Position numbers and translations under genes: made by a program
Notes under the pieces: generated by a model
Seen by the model: the letters and a program-made list of their open reading frames with translations, nothing else
Told to the model about the DNA's origin: nothing
The model's database searches: none
NCBI GenBank assembly: GCA_013397455.1
Contig: VYZB01000171.1
Span: 734,255 to 798,254 of the forward strand
Source of the DNA: Crotophaga sulcirostris
Taxonomy: Eukaryota > Chordata > Aves > Cuculiformes > Crotophagidae
Reading direction: 5' to 3'
DNA: 64,000 nucleotides
In this document: in pieces, positions 14,095 to 27,905 of the stretch
Layout of the letters: each line of letters opens with the position of its first letter
How positions within the stretch are numbered: the stretch's first letter is position 1

Positions 14095-17000
14095 ACCCTT
14101 ACTTTTTTAACCTACAATGCAGATGTACTCTTGTAAGTTATCTGGATCTGAGTTCAGAAAACTAATGTTTTCCAAGTTTCACGTATTCTTATTTGCACAA
14201 AAGTAACTTCTGTCACGGCTTGTTCTTCAAATTGACAGACACCAGGCACTTAGTAAATGCAAGGTGTTTATTTGTAAAACTGACCTTGCTTCTACACTCA
14301 TTCTGTAGAACCCTGTATGCCAATCTCTGTATATCCTAAGTTTCTGAGCTACTAGACAGTCCTGTTAACGACTGTACAACAAGCTGACAGGTAGCCAGCC
14401 ATCAAAAGCAATTGCCAACTGGTTAAATACAGTGACATACTGAATTCTCCCATGCTCCTGTGAGCTTCAGACATATTCTTTAGTTCAGTAATTTTTTAAA
14501 AGATATGTTAATATAGGCAGTTCATATTTCCTTTGTGCTGGCAGGGATGATAAGTACGCTAGTAGGTCTGAATCGCACACTGGGAATACCAAACACCTGA
14601 TAAAAAATATTTTTTTTTGTTTTTTTCAAAATCTGTGGGCAAAATGCATCAGTAACATTACAGGATAGAAGTTTTCCTGGCTTAAGCCTAACCACTGTCC
14701 TTTGCATTAAGATATGTCATATTTTCTTACCTGGTTTTGTAGCTTGTCACATGAGGCCACAGTTTATTGGTTGGATATTTATTTCACATATTTTGCTTCT
14801 CTTCACACAAAGCAACATGAAGAGGGATGAAAGCTCCTGTTGAAGCCATAGCAGCAATAGCCAATACCAGTGAGATTAAGAAATACCACTTACTGCGGAA
14901 AAATTGTAATAGAGAACAGAGACTGGAACTGAAAGGAATCAGTTTCCAATGCAGTAAGAGTATATATATGCTTTACAGGCAAGATACAAATGGCTTGTCT
15001 TGAGTCACATAACATTATTCTAAAGCTCCCAATAATTTTTATAGTTTTTAGCCTAAATATACTTTAAGTTTTTTAAAGCAAATAAAAGAAAAATATTCAG
15101 AAAAATATGCAGTTTATTAATGAGTTCTCACTAAATTTATTTAGTATTTTGTATGGTTAATATTTGTTTATACAGTTGGAATGGATCACTATAGTTCATG
15201 TATATTTAATTATGTATCAAAAATTAGCAATGTTCCTTGTTCTGACACTCATGCTTATTTAAAAATACAGAACTCTTGTAGACAGAGTAAAGGGAATAAT
15301 GATTGTTATTAAAGTAGTAATAATAATAGCACTAGCATTTTATGAATATTAATTCTTCTTTATTTTTACATGAAGAGAAAGATAATCATAGGAACAGATT
15401 GCTTAAGCCAATCTTGAAGTCTCTACCATTTCAACTCTTTAAAAATGAGTTAGACAAACATCTGTCAACCATGATCCTATCTTGAGGAAAGGAATAGATT
15501 CAGTAACATTTTTAGGTTGTCTGTAGCCTTAGTTTGTGATTTCACAAAATTACCTACAGCAATGTCACCTTGATGCCTTTCTATTCTGCTTATCTGCCTC
15601 TGCTCTTCATTTCTCCTTCCTGTTCCTTAGTCCCAGCTTAACCTGCACGATTGTTTATATGATCAGACTCTGAACACATGCACACACACACGCACCTGAA
15701 ACAAAAAAGAAATCTTCCAAAAAAAGGAAATCTTTAAGAGTAGGTATACTTTAAACTGCTGCTGTTATTATAAAGTACTTTGTCTTTCAAAATCACAGCC
15801 TTAGTCTCTGTGATAACTATGATGTTCTATGATAATTTCATAGGAGTACAGGAATTCTGAATTTCTACAATGCATTCTGAGGCACCATATTTTCCTAGCA
15901 CAAAGCTCACATACAGCTATTTATTCTATAAACAGCATGGGTAGTAACAACAATCCAGCCTATACCCAGCCCATAAAACAGAACTTATAGCTTGCAAACC
16001 ATTTGCACAAAAAACATTTATTATATAGTTCCTCTTGCAAACTCAAAACATAAGCAAAATGAGACAGCAGGTCTTGTTCAACAAGGCCTTTCAACAGATG
16101 TCTAATTTAAAGCATATGAGCAGCTCCAAAATCAAAGCACCTTCTTGTACACATAAGGATTTTTTGAATCTCCTGCTGTAGTGGGAATGAAGTAAGTGAA
16201 GGATGCCATAGCAACAGTAACTCAGAAAGCTCTTTCTGAGGAAAGGGGAATTCACAGCACTTTTCCAGACTTAATGCGGGTCTCCATGTTTATTTTGCAA
16301 ACACAATTTGCAAGAAATTGGCTAGGTCTTTTAATTAGAGTATTCAGACAAAGTGTTCCCCAACAGTCCTGAATTCTTAGTGTGGAACAGTAGGTCTTAA
16401 TCATTCTGTTGACTATGCATTAGTTCTAAAACAAGAGAATAAAGAAGTTGGGTTTTTTCTGAGTAAATGTGCAAGATACATCAGGTGGCCTGTAAGTGCC
16501 ATAATAACAGATTTTTAAGTCATCAGTCGTCATTAGTTATAAGAAGTAATAGCACAGAATGTCCTTTGGAAATTTGCAAACTCTGGGAATGTAAGATGCT
16601 CAGTGTATCTCTTAACAGTGCCCAAAAGAGCTCCATGCCTGTACTATAATTTTGTGTGAATTTGAATGGGAATAGAAAGATACTTAGCTTGTATGCTTCC
16701 TCACAACAACATTCTTGGTGCTCTTGAAGTCAGTAACAGATATTTTGGTGTTCTTTGGTAAAAGTGCAGAAGAATAAAAAATTTATCATTAACATGTATT
16801 ACTGGTGATCCATTGCATCTAAACCATCTAATAATTACCACACTGCCTCTATAATGACTGGAGAGGAAAGGGAATATGTGTCTCAGCTAGGATATGTCTT
16901 CTATCTGTTCCTGTACATCTACTGTTGAAGAAGACTAGATGATCACCTAAAAGTAGATACCAAAATTTTAAGCCTGGGCAAAACATGTAGACATCCCATC

Positions 17001-20000
17001 TGGACAATGACTCTGGTCATTGTTTATCCTTTGCAACAGTGAACATATGAATGGATTTAAAACACGAATAACACTTTTCAAAATATTAATGACAGAAAGC
17101 TGTCACAATGTCTTTTTTTTGTTGCTTTTTTTCACTTCAGCTAATGTGTTATTTTCAAGATCTTTGAATTTTCTCTTGTAGCAGTTGCTCTCATAATAAA
17201 ATACGGAATACAGGTGAAAATGTGTTAGTTTACTAATAATGAAACCTGAAGTTCAAATAAGAATTACATTCTGGTGAAATTAACACAGAAATAGTAGAAA
17301 ATATTATAAAAAGAACTTAACGGTATTATATAGTAGGAAAAAGTAACAGAAAAAATCCCCAACATCATTAAGCTGAATTAAACCCAGACTTGAAGAGATT
17401 TGTGCATCTGCCTCCCTTCTGACATGTGGTAGTCCTTTGACTATCCATGTGAGCTGAGTAAGCATATGAGCATATTCATTGCTTCAAGGCCTTAAAGAAT
17501 GCCTTTCTTCAATATTTATAAGGGCTGTTAGCTCTTCAGGGAGTCCAGCATCACTTAAGTATTCAAAGTATATCTCAAATGTTGCATAGAGCTAGGCAGA
17601 ATTTTACTAGAGAATAGCTGGAAGTTAGCTTTTCTTCTGCATTTGTATCAGATAGAATTATTTACCCTACATTTCATAAAATGGGCATTGTCATGACATT
17701 TCCACTTCCACTGGGGCTGAATTTTCATCTAAAGCTAGCTCCAACAGCCCCTTGTACAAAAGTTAATTTTACTACAGTTTTGAAACTGCACTTGTTAAAA
17801 TGACATAGGAGCTCCAAATCAGCCAAACCTAAAAAAAATTGACAACTGTTGACCCTCACCATGAAACAGATGAGTGACTTAGAAAAATACCTGCTTGTCT
17901 TTATTATCATGGATCTTGTCTTGAAAAACATGTGGGGTTTTTTTATAAAAATATTTTAAGAGCTGTACTGGTGGTCAGCATTCTCTCTTCATGAAGTATT
18001 TTTACTCTGTATGAAGATGTGGAATGTCTGTCTCCCTCTCCTAGGCTCTTATATCCTTGCCAAACAAGGTTTGAAAGTAATTACATGAAGGTGTAACATG
18101 GAATGACATCAAACAGTCCACATTTTCACACTAGAGACATGAATTGTGATTAATTTGTGTCAGGGATTAAATTTACAAACACAGGCTGGTCTGTTAATCA
18201 CACTGGTAGTTACTGCGTCCCTGTCTGGCCTCCCTAACAATATTGCTCGCTAAGCAGAGAAACAGAAGAGTATACAAGGCAAAGTTGTCTCAAATCACAG
18301 GAGTCAAGCATAGTGGTGTTCTGATCATAAAATGAAAATAACTCTTTGTGGCAAGCATCTCCCCAAATGTATCTTCCTGAAACTTTACATATGCAGTTTT
18401 TCTCCCTCAAAAGTCACACTATCACATAACTTCTGAGTCTGCTGGCATTTCTGGAGTCCAGACAATGCTCAAACCAGCTTTGCTGGTTGCGTAAAGGACA
18501 CATGATATGTATTTACAGAATTGGCATCTCTGTGGGAAGAACATTGTTATTTTTAAATAATGTCCAGTTTCTCAATGGACTTTTACTTTGGAAACACTCA
18601 CTCAAGTTACAGCTCCTATGTGGAAACTAGTAAACTATATTTATGTCTTAAAACAACAGAGAGTACGCCTTATCCAGTAAAACCTATTTTTGACAATTGG
18701 GTAATTACAGTTTGTCTTCACTGAACAACATATACTTGAGAGCTGAAAGGACAGGCACACATATATATAAATCTCAAACATTAATATTTAAGGAAGAAAT
18801 TCTGCTAAAAAGTAAGTGTGAAATTCCCAGTGTGAATTCCTCACCTTCGTCCAAAGAAGGCAAAATATTATTAAAATAATTAGGATTAAACATCTATTCA
18901 CCATTATTATTATTTTAACCCATTTTCCTATTTTTGATTAGGCCTTCAAAACAAGCAGTGTATTAAAATTCAACGCACTTAAAGGGTCTCTCTACTAAAT
19001 CTAACAGGGTTCTCTTCTACATAATTAATTGCAGGTCTGACCCTACCTAGCTTCAGGTACACAAATGAGGCACCTCAACTCAAAGCATGTTGTCCACTGC
19101 TCCATGTCTACTGAAAAAGATACCGATCCTATTCTATGTACGCTGATATTCCCCTTCCATTCACTTTATAATCTTACGCATATTAATTAGATGTGTAATG
19201 TCAGAGGACATGAAAAAGAGTGTATGTAAAAAAAATGATGCAAAATACTCTTACACATTTGCACTCTTACACTTCTCCTCTGTTTCTCCCTGCTCGATTA
19301 CTTATTTCAAAATGCCAGAAATTTATTTTACTGATAGATAAATTAACCTTAAGACTGGTAACAGCACTGTTATTCCACAAGTTTTGTGACATTTATTCCA
19401 CATGGTTACATGAATATATTAAAATATTCTCTATATATGAAACCAGAGAGAACAACAAAAAATTTCTTCTGAAAAACAAAAAATAGGAGACTGTCATGGT
19501 GTCTTAAAAATTCCTCTCTGCAAACTTGACTTTTCATTTTCACATTAACATAGAGCAAAACCAAAATATGAATCACATTATTCTTACCAGGCAGATCTTA
19601 AGACCGTAAAATCACCACATAAATCAGTTGTCAGAAAAGACCCAATAAAGTTAGAGGAGTCAGAAATAATACTCAGAGTATTCTGCAACATGCATCACCA
19701 CCCATGTGACATGTTAGTGAGAATTCTCTGTGTAATAAGAATTACTATTCCTCTTGTTAATAAGCTCTATGAATTCTCTACAAAATAATTTTTTTGAAAA
19801 AGGGACAAAACCCCCAAAATTTTTACTTCTTGCTCATAAAAACGCAGAAAGTTCTTTCCAGTGTTCTGTTTAAAATGTTGACATTTGCAAGATTCTGTGC
19901 ACTTGTTATGACTGTGATATCTTATTTTTATGTGCATCTAGACACAATCCTGCCAATATTGGTTTTATGGCATTTAACTTAACTCTCATATAATTTAATC

Positions 20001-20020
20001 AAGACTCAGAACTCAGAAGT
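14095..20020. other. Intergenic, nothing recognised
   Basis: AT-rich unique sequence between the LTR and a long CR1 copy. No retroviral internal region follows the LTR. No gene or RNA was recognised. Confidence 0.6.
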
Positions 20021-21440
20021 CATAGAATCATAGAATCCTAGAATGACCTGAGTTGGAACGGACCCGCAATGATCATCAAGTCCAGTTCCTATCCTTGTAT
20101 AGGAAAATCCCAACATTCACACCATGTGACTGAGGGCATTGTCCAAATACTTCTTGAATATTGTCAGGCTTGGTGCCATGATTATTTCCCTGGGGTGCTC
20201 CACCACCCTCTAAGAATCATTTCCTCACATCTAACCAAAACATCCCCTGACACATTTTCCTGTCATTCCCTCAAGTCCTATCACTGGTCACCAGAAAGAA
20301 GAGATCAGAGTCTGCTCCTCCTCCTTCCCTTGTGAGGAAACAGTAGATGGCTATGAGGTCCCTCTCAGTTTCCTCTTCTCCAGGCTGAACAGACCAAGTG
20401 CCTTCAGCCGCTCTTCATATGATGTCCCTTTAGACCCTTCATCAGCTTTGTGGACTCCTCTGGACACTCTCCAGTAGCTTGATGTCCTTTTTATACTATG
20501 GTGCCCAAAACTGAACACAGTATTCAAGGTGAGGCCACACCAGTGAAGAGCAGAGCGGGACAATCACCTCCCTGGACTGGCTGGCCCTCTTGGCTGCCAG
20601 GGCACACTGTTGGCTCACGTTCAACTTGCCATCGACCAGAACTCCCAGGTCCCTCTCTGCAGGGTGCTCTCCAGCCTCTCGCTCCTCAGCCTGTATGTGT
20701 ATCCAGGATTGCCGTGTCCCGGGTGCAGAACCCAGCACTTGTCCTTGTTAAAATTTCATACAGTTGGCAATTGCCCAGCTCTCCAATCCACCCGGATCCC
20801 TCTTCAGGGCCTCCCTGCCTTCCAGAGTGTCAACTGCTCCCCCTCAGTTTTGTGTCATCGGCAGACTTAGTAAACCCTCCAGTCCTGCATCCAGGCAGTT
20901 TATAAAGGTATTAAACAGTACTGGCCCCAAGATGGATCCTTGCGGAACCTGGCTAGTGACTGGTTGCCAACCTAATGTAACCCAATTCACTATGACCCTT
21001 TGAGCCCATGAGCCAACTGTTGACCCAGTGCATTATGTGTTTATCCAACTGGACATATCAAAGGCCTTGCTGAAATCTAGAAACAGCACATCAACTGGTT
21101 TTCCTTGTTCGACTACATGGGTAATCCTGTCATAGAAGGAAATTAATTTGTCAGGCAGGACCTCCCCTTTATAAATCCGTGCTGGCTGGGACCAATGATT
21201 GTGTTGTCTTTCAGGTGTTTTGCAGTAGCTCCCAGAATAGTCTTCTCCATAATCTCACCAGACACTAAAGTGAGAATGATAGGACCGTCATTACCAGGAT
21301 CATCCCTGCTGCCCTTCTTGAAAACTGGGACAATGTTTCCTAGCTTCCAGTCAAGTGGAACCTCCCCAGATTCCCAAGAGCACTTGAAAACCTTTGAGAG
21401 AGGTCTTACAATGACATCAGCCAGCTCTTTACAATTCCCA
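20021..21440 (-). mobile_element. CR1 retrotransposon, long 5'-truncated copy
   Basis: About 1.4 kb of antisense CR1. The 3' tail is at the left (CATAGAATCATAGAATCCTA), followed by the 3' untranslated region, the reverse-transcriptase C-terminal part and most of the polymerase core. On the minus strand, 20496-20738 still reads [20 protein letters not shown] and [20 protein letters not shown], which are hallmark CR1 thumb segments. The catalytic motif is kept as S-A-D-D at about 20855-20866. Frameshifts and stops break the frame, so it is a dead copy. Several open frames of 60-135 codons on the plus strand here are antisense shadows. Confidence 0.93.
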
Positions 21441-24400
21441 AAAGGTAAGGATATACATGAAGAATATTTACTAAATGAGAGCCCAATAATATACTATGAA
21501 ACATCCTAAAATGCATTGTCAGCTGGTGTTAACTTTCGTAACTCATATATTGAAAAAGGATCAATGTCTTCCTTGTTCAGGGAAAAAATGTATAATAGTA
21601 AGTCACAGAATAGATCTTTAGTTAGTTTTTGGTACTCTCCTTGGATGTTTTCAATAAATTGTGTGTATCTGAGATGGTACAATAAGCACACCACAAAACG
21701 GCTCCAAATTCTTACGCAATGTATTTTCCTTCTTTTCTTTAAAATAATTTCTGATAAATTTATGGAAAAGAATTATCAGTCATTCCTAATAGAAGTAAAG
21801 ATAAGTGGAAGAAAGATTGTTGGGGCAATTCATCTTAACATAGCATGGAAGGAACATGCCTAACTAACTGTAAGACAGTAGATCAGTCACTGGGAAGGTT
21901 TGAAAGGTGGGCATTAGTCTGCAAAAACCAATCCATTTCAGAAATGCATCCAGAAGCACTGAACATTAGACACTGATAAAATTATGGTCAGGAGTTACTC
22001 ATACAAGATTTTGTCAAATGCATATATCTCCTTTTTCACCCACTGGAGCTATATATAAACTATGAAATAATTATTTCAGAAATAACTTAGAGCGCAAAAA
22101 TGAAGAATACATCCAGGGACAGCAAACATTAATGAAAATAGCACAAATTATGTTGTTCTAGGTCAATGCTTAGTAGTCACATTCTTAGTAAACCAGTAAT
22201 ACAAATGAGGTCATTCTTTTATTACTTGGTTGAGTCCCTGAAGTGCCACTACCTAGCAAATAGTATTTAAAGCAACCGGATCTAAAGGTGTATTTTTCTC
22301 TTGCAGATATTTTTAGGACATTTCAGTGAAGTTGAAGAAATTGACTGTGGTCATAGGTTTTAGTTTGGGAAAAGGAGAGGGGAAGAAAAGCAATTTGTTT
22401 AAACAGAAAGGGAATGTATTTATAGTTATATGTGTGTCTTAAATAAATACTGTTCTCACTGGTCTTGTTGCTGGACAATTTTTTTTGTCAGTTGCACTTC
22501 TTACTCCTGCCTCCCTCCACTATGCAGTACAATCATCTTTTAGTACAGAAATATGCTCAGTAAAACCAGTTCTTGCAGAGATAAATACTTACTCCATTTA
22601 CTGTCAGGAATGTGAAGAAATGAGGTATGAAGATAGCCCCTATTTCCACTCAGTTTATCAAAGTTTAAATGCCTACACAAATGACAATGTTGGAAAAACA
22701 GTCCCAGTGTATTATCTTTCTTTTGGAGAAAACAAAGAAAGTCACCTCGAAATATTTTGTTCTAAGGACTTTTTTTTTTTCCACTGAAACTCTGCATTTT
22801 CATGTGTATAAATATCTCTTTTGTGGACTTTTTTAGGGGAGATGTTAAAAGCTATGATTTTCAAATTACATAGCAGTACCAGAAAATTGTATACTGATTT
22901 CTTTCACTATGAAAGTAAATGACAACTTGCTTCTAATACGCAGTTAAGTGAAGTGACTAGATTCTTTACAACTAACAAGCATGGAGGAAAAAGTTGCAAG
23001 CCCAATTTGTTCAATATCTGAGAAAATCAGGTTACATGTGACTATGCCGAGGTGATTTTAATGCATATATTAAGGTTAAAATTTTGCAAGTTAAAAAATT
23101 GCTTCATTTAGATTACTGATAAATTGAAAATAAAATGTAATCTTATGCACACTGGAGCATATCCCATAGTTTGCACTAGACACACACAGAGGTGGGCACT
23201 TCAGAAGCAAAAAGATATTCTAAATACCAACAGGAGGATGGAGGAAGGTACTTAACATTAGTGAATGAAGGCAAAAAGTTGTAAAAAAGAAGTACAAAAA
23301 TAGACTGTGTTAACTATATGCAGAGATTTAGATAAGGATAGCATCAAGAATATGCTTAAGAACTGAGAATAAATATTTGAACTGCATATGGAATGAAGGA
23401 AAAAAAGAAGAAAGATCACAGGAGAGTGGAATGAAATTTTGATGGTAAAAAGAAAGAGTAGATTCTGAGGTAACTGAAGGAGGAAAAATAAAAATATATG
23501 CAGAGAACCTAAACCTGAAGAAAATAAGACAGAGGTGCTAAGGAATGATTTTTGTTTTTATACTAAAGGATGACTGACACTATCTAAAAAGCAGCTCTTC
23601 CATGAGGAACAATTATTTTAGAAGACAAAGCCAGGTTTAAAAAAATAATTTGTAAAAGTTTCTTATTGCCTCATTTCTGAGATTTAAAGATAACTTTGAT
23701 AAATAAGAGAGGTTGATTTTGCTTTAGAAAAGCCAGAAATAAAAACCTGATGCATGGTTATGAATATATCTTTTGCCATGACTAGAACAGTACATTTGCC
23801 CATTTATGTTTCGTGAAACAACTCTGAAACAATCAACCAACCAAAAATACCACAGACCATTTAGAATATGCTGACTAGAATAGAACTGGCTGGAAATGTG
23901 CATGTGTCACATTATGAAACCCATCTTTTGTGGATTAGACCGTTTGAGACATTGGGTCAAAGGCCATTGAGCATCTCGTCCCTTCTGCAACAAAATATTT
24001 TCTACTAGAAGAAATATGAAACTTTGTGAGTGGAGAAGCTGATCACTGCTAAAAAGGAAGGGATGGAGCTGGGAGCTTTATTCCTAAACCTCTGAGGAAA
24101 GAGAGACAAAAACTTCTTTAAAACATTATTTTCCTTGATATAGAGAACAAAGATGTTACAACCCCCTAATTTCCCTTATTTGGGTCATAACATAAGAGAA
24201 CAAGAAAAGGACCAGATCAAAAAGGCAAGGAAATTCTTGGTTTATGAATGCTGACCAAATCCGAAACTTGCAGAAGAGAAGTTTGGACGTTGCATTAAAG
24301 GTAACTCGCCGTTGATCCACCTCTGTCTTTGGTGAGAAATATTTTTGCTAAATGTCCTCATTGGACATATTATCCCCAAAAGGGTTAACCTGAAATCCAC

Positions 24401-25497
24401 AGGTAGATGAACACTAATAGTATTTGTACAAGCTTATGCAGAGCTTATGTCAAGACTGTAGATCTCAGGTAGCAAGACAGATGGCATGATGTGACAAACC
24501 TGATACCAGCATTCCTGAATTCTCCAAACCATAGCTCTTCACTGTGCAATGTTTCATTGTGCACAGATAAACTTTCCACTCAGGTGAGCCTTTCTATCTA
24601 GAGTATGAGAACCTGTTTCTTTGGTATGTGTATGCATAGCCTTCTGCATCCTTTTCTACTGGATAAGGGATCCAGGGTAACACTGGTGTGTCAGATGTTG
24701 CCTGTTCTTTTACTATTGAAGGCTGGGAATGTGCTGAGCACCCAGGAATGGACACAGTGGAATGCAGGTGTGTTTATATAGAAAATCTTTTGCACTGTAA
24801 AAATCAAGTGGTAAAATTAAAGTGAAATAGATTCCCCATGTATCTTGGTATCATGTATTTATCTCCTATCTTCAAAAGGACCTTTCTTCATGGCCCTTTT
24901 AATCCCCTTCAAAAGGGGTGTCTTCATACCTTCCTAAACCCTCTAAGGCTTTCCTGCTTCACCACTCACTGCCCAGTGACACAATACATGTTCCTTCAAG
25001 GGCAGGAATTGCTGATCGAATAACATCTTCCCTGACCCTTTGTATCCTTTTAGGCTGTTGTTATGTTGGCTTGCTTATTTGAGTCTTTGCTAGAAGATGA
25101 GAGGAGACAATGGGAAAGTGACAGGGAAGAAAGTTGCTCTATAAGCAGTTGCCACAGGTCAGGACAGTGGAACTTCATAAGGGCGAGGGAGACAGGGAAC
25201 AAAATTGCCTCATAAGGTTCTGCAGAAAGGATGTTACCACTGTGAAAATATCACTCTGCACTGAGCCAAGAACCGTTGTTCTGGCCCCTTCCCACCTACC
25301 CATCAGGGGCTCTTATCCTCCATGCTTAGGCTTTTGGTAGAAATGCTTTATTCAGAGTGGACATGTCTTTTCTGCTTTCTGATTGACTGTCCAAGATCCC
25401 AAGACCTACAGTGCCTGCCCCACAGGGTCTTCACAGACAGATCTCTTGTCTGCCACCACCTGGGCTTACTCAAAGCATATAGATCCAATTCTTTATA
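21441..25497. other. Intergenic, with a purine-rich stretch
   Basis: No gene was recognised. The segment 23200-23640 is markedly enriched in A and G on the plus strand over more than 400 bases, with scattered AAAGAAG/GGAGGA runs. The frame at 21516-21863 is a chance frame. Confidence 0.55.
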
Positions 25498-25553
25498 TAC
25501 TTTGGGTCCCTTCCAACTCGGGCGATTATATGATTCTATGATCCTATGATTAT
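25498..25553 (+). mobile_element. CR1 3' tail fragment
   Basis: Very short sense-strand CR1 end: GGGTCCCTTCCAACTCGGGC, then three decayed copies of the ATTCTATG-type terminal repeat (TATATGATTCTATGATCCTA). Confidence 0.8.
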
Positions 25554-26981
25554 TCATTGATTGAGAGCTAGATTAGAATGGATTTGATTTTATAGTGAAC
25601 CTGAACTCTGAGAACACACTCACTGAATCATCTTTTGATGATGCTGGTGAAGTCTTTGTTCCATTTCTAAATCACTGTGATGGAACATCCCTGCTAAGAT
25701 TAGTCAGATGTTTCATGAGCTCTTCACACCTGAAATACTTTGATGGATCATCAGTGAGTATTTTAACTTCTTACTTCTTTTGGTTTTGGGGGTTGATTCT
25801 GACAATACTTTTGTCATTATTGTTGTTATTAAAAACAAGCTTCTGCTACAGGAATGAAATTCTGTGATCAAAAAGCCTCTAAAAGAATATGTAATGAAAT
25901 CAGTTGATGATTGAGAGTATATGAGCTATAGAGGTGTCAAAAGATTAAGAGAAAGGCAACGGTGCTTGACTTCCATGATTCATTCAGTGACAGATGTTAG
26001 ATTCAAGGAGGAGGGGGATGTCAGAAATAAGCATTTATTTATTCACTCCACAGTCTCCTGCAGCAAAAAAACTACAGTAGTTACAGTGTTCACCCACACT
26101 GAACAGCTTATAAATGCCAACTGACGCTTAAAAAAAAGCTGATTGTTCTGTTAACATGGAAACCTTTCATAGCAGAATAAAGGAAAAAATTATCTACCTC
26201 CAGGGGCTTACTGGCTACACAGTATGACACATATGATAGCACATTACCACAAGTTTTGTTTATTCCAACTTGAAGGTCAGAATAGTAGATATTTTTGCAG
26301 CATTGCAAGCCTAGGACTCATGCTGACCCTTTTCAGAGAGCCGATTGTGGTCCAGCATATCAGAATTCTCTATAAATAAAACTAACATTTCTTGACAAAG
26401 GGGTGCATTTTATTCTGAATGTAGATGTTACATCTAGATGAATGACCCTCCCACCTCTCCAGTCTCTTCCTGGAATTAAAGCTGCCACAGGAGGTGTCAC
26501 TAATGAAATTACATCACCGAAAGGTCAATTGTACTTCCCTCACTCTCCTCAGTCTCTGCAGAGCCAGGGAAGGATGCTCACATGGTTTTAGCATTCAGAA
26601 GCTCCTTTCTTTTGTATATTTTGGGATATCAAAGCTTGCCTTCTACTGTGCCATCGTAAACTTTTATGACCGTGGCAGAGGGGAAGAGGGTGCATTTGAA
26701 AGAAAGCCTTTGTACCACAGTATTTTCTTTTTGCTAAGATTTTTCTTTAAAAGATGAACAAATATTTGGCAGAGAACAGTCTTCAAATCTTACATCTGAG
26801 CACTTGCAAAAACCTTTCCTTTGCTGGCTAGCCTTGCCCTTACCCTCATCTGGGGACCACCTTAGTACAGTAACCCTGGAAAGGCTGTGGAGGAGCCCGC
26901 TGGCAGGCCTTGAATGACAATAGCTCCAGGGGGCAAATGCTCATCACCAGTGGATGCCAGCTCTGGGCACAGTGCAGGTGG
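25554..26981. other. Intergenic, nothing recognised
   Basis: Short AT-rich interval between two CR1 ends. Its frames are under 90 codons and unrelated to known proteins. Confidence 0.6.
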
Positions 26982-27086
26982 TATCACAGTATCACAGTAT
27001 CACAGGGTTGGGAAGGACCTTTGAGATCATCGAGTCCAACCTATAACCCAACACTAACACCAACCCATCATCTAAACCATGGCACT
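26982..27086 (-). mobile_element. CR1 3' end entering an assembly gap
   Basis: Antisense CR1 3' end. It starts with three perfect copies of the 8-bp terminal repeat TATCACAG (26982-27005), then GGGTTGGGAAGGACCTTTGA and the AAACCATGGCACT block, after which the sequence becomes Ns. It belongs to a different CR1 subfamily from the ATTCTATG-tailed copies. Confidence 0.85.
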
Positions 27087-27751
27087 NNNNNNNNNNNNNN
27101 NNNNNNNNNNNNNNNNNNNNNNNNNNNNNNNNNNNNNNNNNNNNNNNNNNNNNNNNNNNNNNNNNNNNNNNNNNNNNNNNNNNNNNNNNNNNNNNNNNNN
27201 NNNNNNNNNNNNNNNNNNNNNNNNNNNNNNNNNNNNNNNNNNNNNNNNNNNNNNNNNNNNNNNNNNNNNNNNNNNNNNNNNNNNNNNNNNNNNNNNNNNN
27301 NNNNNNNNNNNNNNNNNNNNNNNNNNNNNNNNNNNNNNNNNNNNNNNNNNNNNNNNNNNNNNNNNNNNNNNNNNNNNNNNNNNNNNNNNNNNNNNNNNNN
27401 NNNNNNNNNNNNNNNNNNNNNNNNNNNNNNNNNNNNNNNNNNNNNNNNNNNNNNNNNNNNNNNNNNNNNNNNNNNNNNNNNNNNNNNNNNNNNNNNNNNN
27501 NNNNNNNNNNNNNNNNNNNNNNNNNNNNNNNNNNNNNNNNNNNNNNNNNNNNNNNNNNNNNNNNNNNNNNNNNNNNNNNNNNNNNNNNNNNNNNNNNNNN
27601 NNNNNNNNNNNNNNNNNNNNNNNNNNNNNNNNNNNNNNNNNNNNNNNNNNNNNNNNNNNNNNNNNNNNNNNNNNNNNNNNNNNNNNNNNNNNNNNNNNNN
27701 NNNNNNNNNNNNNNNNNNNNNNNNNNNNNNNNNNNNNNNNNNNNNNNNNNN
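27087..27751. other. Assembly gap (665 Ns)
   Basis: Run of 665 undetermined bases. The apparent 336-residue and 239-residue reading frames across it are artefacts of translating Ns. CR1 sequence is present on both sides, in opposite orientations. Confidence 0.99.
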
Positions 27752-27905
27752 GAAGAGGAGGCTCAGGGGTGACCTTATTGCTCTCTACAACTACCTAAAA
27801 GGAGGTTGTAGTCAGGCAGGGGTTGGTCTCTTCTCTCAGGTAACCAGTGACAGAACTAGAGGACATGGTCTCAAGCTTTGTCAGGGGAGGTTTAGGCGTG
27901 GCACA
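27752..27905 (+). mobile_element. CR1 internal fragment leaving the gap
   Basis: Sense-strand CR1 from the reverse-transcriptase C-terminal end. It reads [18 protein letters not shown] and then [13 protein letters not shown], and stops abruptly after CAGGGGAGGTTTAGGCG with no 3' untranslated region or tail. Loss of the 3' end is unusual for a LINE and points to a later deletion, an inversion, or misassembly at the gap. Confidence 0.85.

Noticed and set aside
20498..20905. 135-residue open frame on the plus strand
   Set aside because: Antisense shadow of a minus-strand CR1 copy.
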